Below, one piece after another: positions 61,972-64,000 of a DNA stretch of 64,000 bases; the first letter of the stretch is position 1; each line of letters opens with the position of its first letter. This DNA is from an uncultured Ellagibacter sp. (GTDB lineage: Bacteria; Actinomycetota; Coriobacteriia; Coriobacteriales; Eggerthellaceae), in the NCBI RefSeq assembly GCF_934617235.1, contig NZ_CAKTTZ010000006.1, positions 15,053 through 79,052 on the forward strand, written 5' to 3'. The translations under genes were made by a program, and so were the position numbers. The notes under the pieces were generated by a model, which did not search any database, was not told where the DNA came from, and was given only the letters and a program-made list of their open reading frames with translations.

Positions 61972-62775
61972 ATGTCCACCATCGAAGAAGACCTTCGTTT
62001 CCTCATCACCGAGCTGCAAGAAGAACGCACGAACACCGGCGACGAGCTCGCAACCTGCCCCATTCCCGGAACCTTCGGCGAGGCGTGGGACCTTTTCCGC
62101 GCGCTGTGCAACACGCGCCTGCCCGAGCACGTGAGCGGCGAGTTCCTCGCCAAGCAGGACAAGCTGCTGCACGCGATCGTCGACGAGGAAGGCATCACCT
62201 ACGCGGGGCTCATCCCCCCGTGCGAGAACGATCCGCGCTTTGCCGTGTGGCGCGGGGACATCACCACGCTGGCCGCCGATGCCATCGTGAACGCCGCGAA
62301 TTCCCAGCTCTTGGGATGTTGGGTGCCCGGCCACTACTGCATCGACAACGCCATCCACACGTTCGCGGGCGTGCAGCTGCGCATCGAGTGCGCGGCGATC
62401 ATGAGGGCGCAGGGCCATGAGGAGCCTACCGGCCAGGCGAAAGTCACCTCGGCCTACAACCTGCCGTCGAGCCTGGTCATCCATACCGTCGGGCCGATCG
62501 TGGAAAACGGGAAGCCCACCGAGCAGCACAAGCGGCTCCTTGCCGCAAGCTACAGGAACTGCCTTACCGCGGCGGCGGAGCGACGCTGCAAGTCCATCGC
62601 CTTCTGCTGCATCTCCACCGGCGTGTTCGGGTTCCCGCAAGAAGAAGCCGCCCACATTGCCGTCGACACGGTGCGGGCCTGGCTCGACGCCAACCCCGAG
62701 GCCGACATGCACGTCATCTTCGACGTCTACACCGAAAAAGACGAGCAGACCTATCGCGCAATCCTCGGCGAATAG
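61972..62775 (+). CDS. Zinc-dependent macrodomain protein (ADP-ribosylhydrolase)
   Basis: This 267-residue protein has an N-terminal helical part (1-85) and a macrodomain: RFAVWRGDITTLAADAIVNAANSQLLGCWVPGHYCIDNAIH (about 88-128), with zinc ligands of the SauMacro type (C, H, C in GCWVPGHYC), and SIAFCCISTGVFGFPQEEAA. In other bacteria such proteins remove ADP-ribose put on the GcvH-L lipoyl carrier by SirTM sirtuins; neither partner is in the window. AAGGAG precedes the ATG. Confidence 0.88.
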   Translation: MSTIEEDLRFLITELQEERTNTGDELATCPIPGTFGEAWDLFRALCNTRLPEHVSGEFLAKQDKLLHAIVDEEGITYAGLIPPCENDPRFAVWRGDITTLAADAIVNAANSQLLGCWVPGHYCIDNAIHTFAGVQLRIECAAIMRAQGHEEPTGQAKVTSAYNLPSSLVIHTVGPIVENGKPTEQHKRLLAASYRNCLTAAAERRCKSIAFCCISTGVFGFPQEEAAHIAVDTVRAWLDANPEADMHVIFDVYTEKDEQTYRAILGE

Positions 62776-62793
62776 GAGCACGACCACGAGTTG

Positions 62794-62958
62794 GTGGTCA
62801 AAAGGAAGAGTTGTGCGCGCATGAGTTCGGACCGAGGAAGGACGCGATTGTTTCCGACCTGGGAAAACGCTGATTCGGGCCGCGCGAGGTTGGGTTGGCG
62901 GCGCTGAAACGGCCCGATTTCGGCAACCCAACAGCGCACAACTCGCTCAGTTGACCAC
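62794..62958. repeat. 165-base element with inverted ends (MITE-like)
   Basis: The ends are imperfect 25-base inverted repeats: GTGGTCAA-(6)-GAGTTGTGCGC at 62794-62818 and its complement at 62934-62958, 19 matching with equal spacing. The interior is also rich in inverted pieces. No protein is encoded in 62776-63118. It may be a small mobile element or a structured RNA. Confidence 0.55.
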
Positions 62959-63118
62959 GGAGCGGGCGTCTTGCTCCCGCGGCGCCCAGGCGCCCGCTAG
63001 TTACAGAGGGGTTGCTATCCAAGAATTCAAGCGACCGCCAGTTGCGGAGGCTTTCCTCGCTTCGGCGACCCGCCAAGCGCCCGCGACACTCTTCCTTGGC
63101 ACATGCGATTCGCCTGGC

Positions 63119-63445
63119 TTAGATATTGAAAACCGCGCCGACCAGCGACAGCAAAGCATTCATCTGCTGCTCCTCGGCGTATCCGACATGCTTGCATTTC
63201 CTCGCATTCAAATCCACGGCTTTCATTTGCTCCACGCAAGCAAACCCAGAAACATCTTCGCAGTCAATTTTCGAATGCATTGGATACCCGTTGTCCGTTG
63301 AGGTAATGGGCGCAACGACCGTCATGGACGACACCCGGTTGAACGCATCGGCGCTCAGCACAATTGCGGGCCGATATTTTGCCGGCTCATGGCCAACATG
63401 TGGCTCGAAGTCAACGTACAGCACTTCACCCTGTTCGCAGATCAT
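63119..63445 (-). CDS. mazF: MazF/PemK-family mRNA interferase toxin
   Basis: This 108-residue protein has the MazF start GEVLYVDFEPHVGHEPAKYRPAIVLS, SSMTVVAPITS and the conserved VEQMKAVD. It should cut mRNA at short sequence motifs. The ATG at 63445 begins 2 bases after the antitoxin stop. All main family motifs are intact. Confidence 0.9.
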   Translation of the reverse strand: MICEQGEVLYVDFEPHVGHEPAKYRPAIVLSADAFNRVSSMTVVAPITSTDNGYPMHSKIDCEDVSGFACVEQMKAVDLNARKCKHVGYAEEQQMNALLSLVGAVFNI

Positions 63446-63447
63446 CG

Positions 63448-63747
63448 CTACCACATTTCCTTGCCGACGGGTTCGCCCCAAGAGCACTCTTCGCCTCGCG
63501 ATGCAGGGCCGCGCAAGTCATCAGGAAGAGAATACGCGCCGCTCCAACCCGAAAAGACATCCTCGGCAGTAAGCACTTTGTCCCGCGTATATTTTCGCTT
63601 CATAGGGGCAATTTCTATGGCCGAGTTTTTTGCGTTCGGTTTTATGGACACCCTATCGCCTGCGGCAAGCCCCAACATGTCACAAATCTGCTTTGGGATG
63701 ATAAGGCCTTTGCTGTTGCCCCAGGCCCGAATGGTGGCGAAAGTCAT
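63448..63747 (-). CDS. mazE: MazE/AbrB-type antitoxin
   Basis: This 99-residue protein has the SpoVT/AbrB swapped-hairpin domain (TIRAWGNSKGLIIPKQICDMLGLAAGDRV) and a C-terminal tail that should bind MazF. CGAAAGGAGG precedes the ATG. It is the first gene of the pair and probably binds the palindrome just upstream. Confidence 0.9.
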   Translation of the reverse strand: MTFATIRAWGNSKGLIIPKQICDMLGLAAGDRVSIKPNAKNSAIEIAPMKRKYTRDKVLTAEDVFSGWSGAYSLPDDLRGPASRGEECSWGEPVGKEMW

Positions 63748-63763
63748 AGCGCCTCCTTTCGTA

Positions 63764-63783
63764 AGTTATATTTTCGTATAACT
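63764..63783 (-). promoter_or_regulatory. Operator of mazEF
   Basis: AGTTATA (63764-63770) pairs with TATAACT (63777-63783) around 6 bases. It lies 17 bases before the mazE start. The larger element 63767-63787 resembles that before the Phd-ParE pair. Confidence 0.6.
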
Positions 63784-63928
63784 ATTGTAGCACATCCCCT
63801 TGCCGAAACGAAGGCAAAAGCAAGCCCGAAACCGCCGCGATCATCAACGTCGCGCGTTGATTGAACATTACCTAGGGCCCTCTCAAACAAGAACCTCTCT
63901 CATCAAGTTCTCATTGACAAGCCCCCCA

Positions 63929-64000
63929 TTACAGTTTGAGGTAAGCCACCGATGAACTTCGGTGGCGAGCATTCGGCGCATTGCCTACGATACGGGCAAG
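63929..64000 (-). CDS. Possible 3' end of a gene continuing beyond the window
   Basis: A minus-strand frame is open from the right edge to a TAA at 63929 (23 residues, ending SSSVAYLKL). It is too short to identify, and the flanking region is AT-richer than average. It may also be a chance frame. Confidence 0.25.
   Translation of the reverse strand, partial: LARIVGNAPNARHRSSSVAYLKL

Overview
The window looks like a chromosome segment of a high-GC, strictly anaerobic actinobacterium of the Coriobacteriia, most likely family Eggerthellaceae. The evidence is anaerobic ribonucleotide reductase at the left edge, several cytoplasmic-type DMSO-reductase-family molybdenum enzymes with their own Fe-S and NrfD partners, a fused SecDF, a PheST operon behind a T-box leader, and some genes that seem to be leaderless. 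The genus is inferred from gene content only.

Layout. 1-5.7 kb: the 5' part of nrdD with NrdR boxes, a triple-fusion DNA repair protein (deoxyinosine/uracil glycosylase, Vsr, GIY-YIG), a small DUF1292 protein and secDF. 5.9-16.5 kb: a mosaic accessory block lying between secDF and tgt. It holds a low-GC hypothetical gene, a YdcZ-type transporter, an AAA/DUF4143 ATPase behind stacked palindromes, a DinJ/YafQ toxin-antitoxin pair, a decayed copy of the tgt 3' end, then an MFS carrier, a molybdopterin enzyme with its Fe-S subunit, an FKBP chaperone, a Zn-ribbon protein and a LysR regulator. 16.5-25 kb: tgt, a HAD phosphatase, queH, a two-gene double-cubane/2-hydroxyacyl-CoA-dehydratase-like system, a Phd/ParE pair and queA; tgt, queH and queA are queuosine genes. 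25-34 kb: ligA, an HdeD-like protein, an NAD(P)HX dehydratase, G-rich and gene-free stretches around an AbiEi/DUF559-like protein, acpS, glmS and a PadR regulator.

34-47 kb: a flavin-reductase-like protein, a GNAT protein and a large minus-strand redox locus in two transcription units. One is a molybdopterin subunit with a four-cluster ferredoxin subunit and an NrfD membrane anchor. The other is an HdrB-like CCG protein, a second molybdopterin enzyme, a DUF2064 transferase, a radical SAM enzyme and a ferredoxin-DUF169 protein. 47-57 kb: a metallo-beta-lactamase, pheST with its T-box, a GNAT protein, a cystine-type symporter, a histidine phosphatase and a secreted coiled-coil/3D-domain protein. 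57-62 kb: a three-gene locus of an ArsM-like methyltransferase, a G3E GTPase and a fused ArsM-ArsS protein. 62-64 kb: a zinc macrodomain protein, a MITE-like inverted-repeat element and a MazEF pair.

The most notable material is the repair fusion, the ArsM/GTPase/ArsM-ArsS locus, the 35.4-46.9 kb molybdenum/radical-SAM locus, the dehydratase-activator fusion, and a small family of palindromic elements. Copies of these elements sit between operon genes and at the queA start. No tRNA, rRNA, CRISPR array or prophage was recognised.
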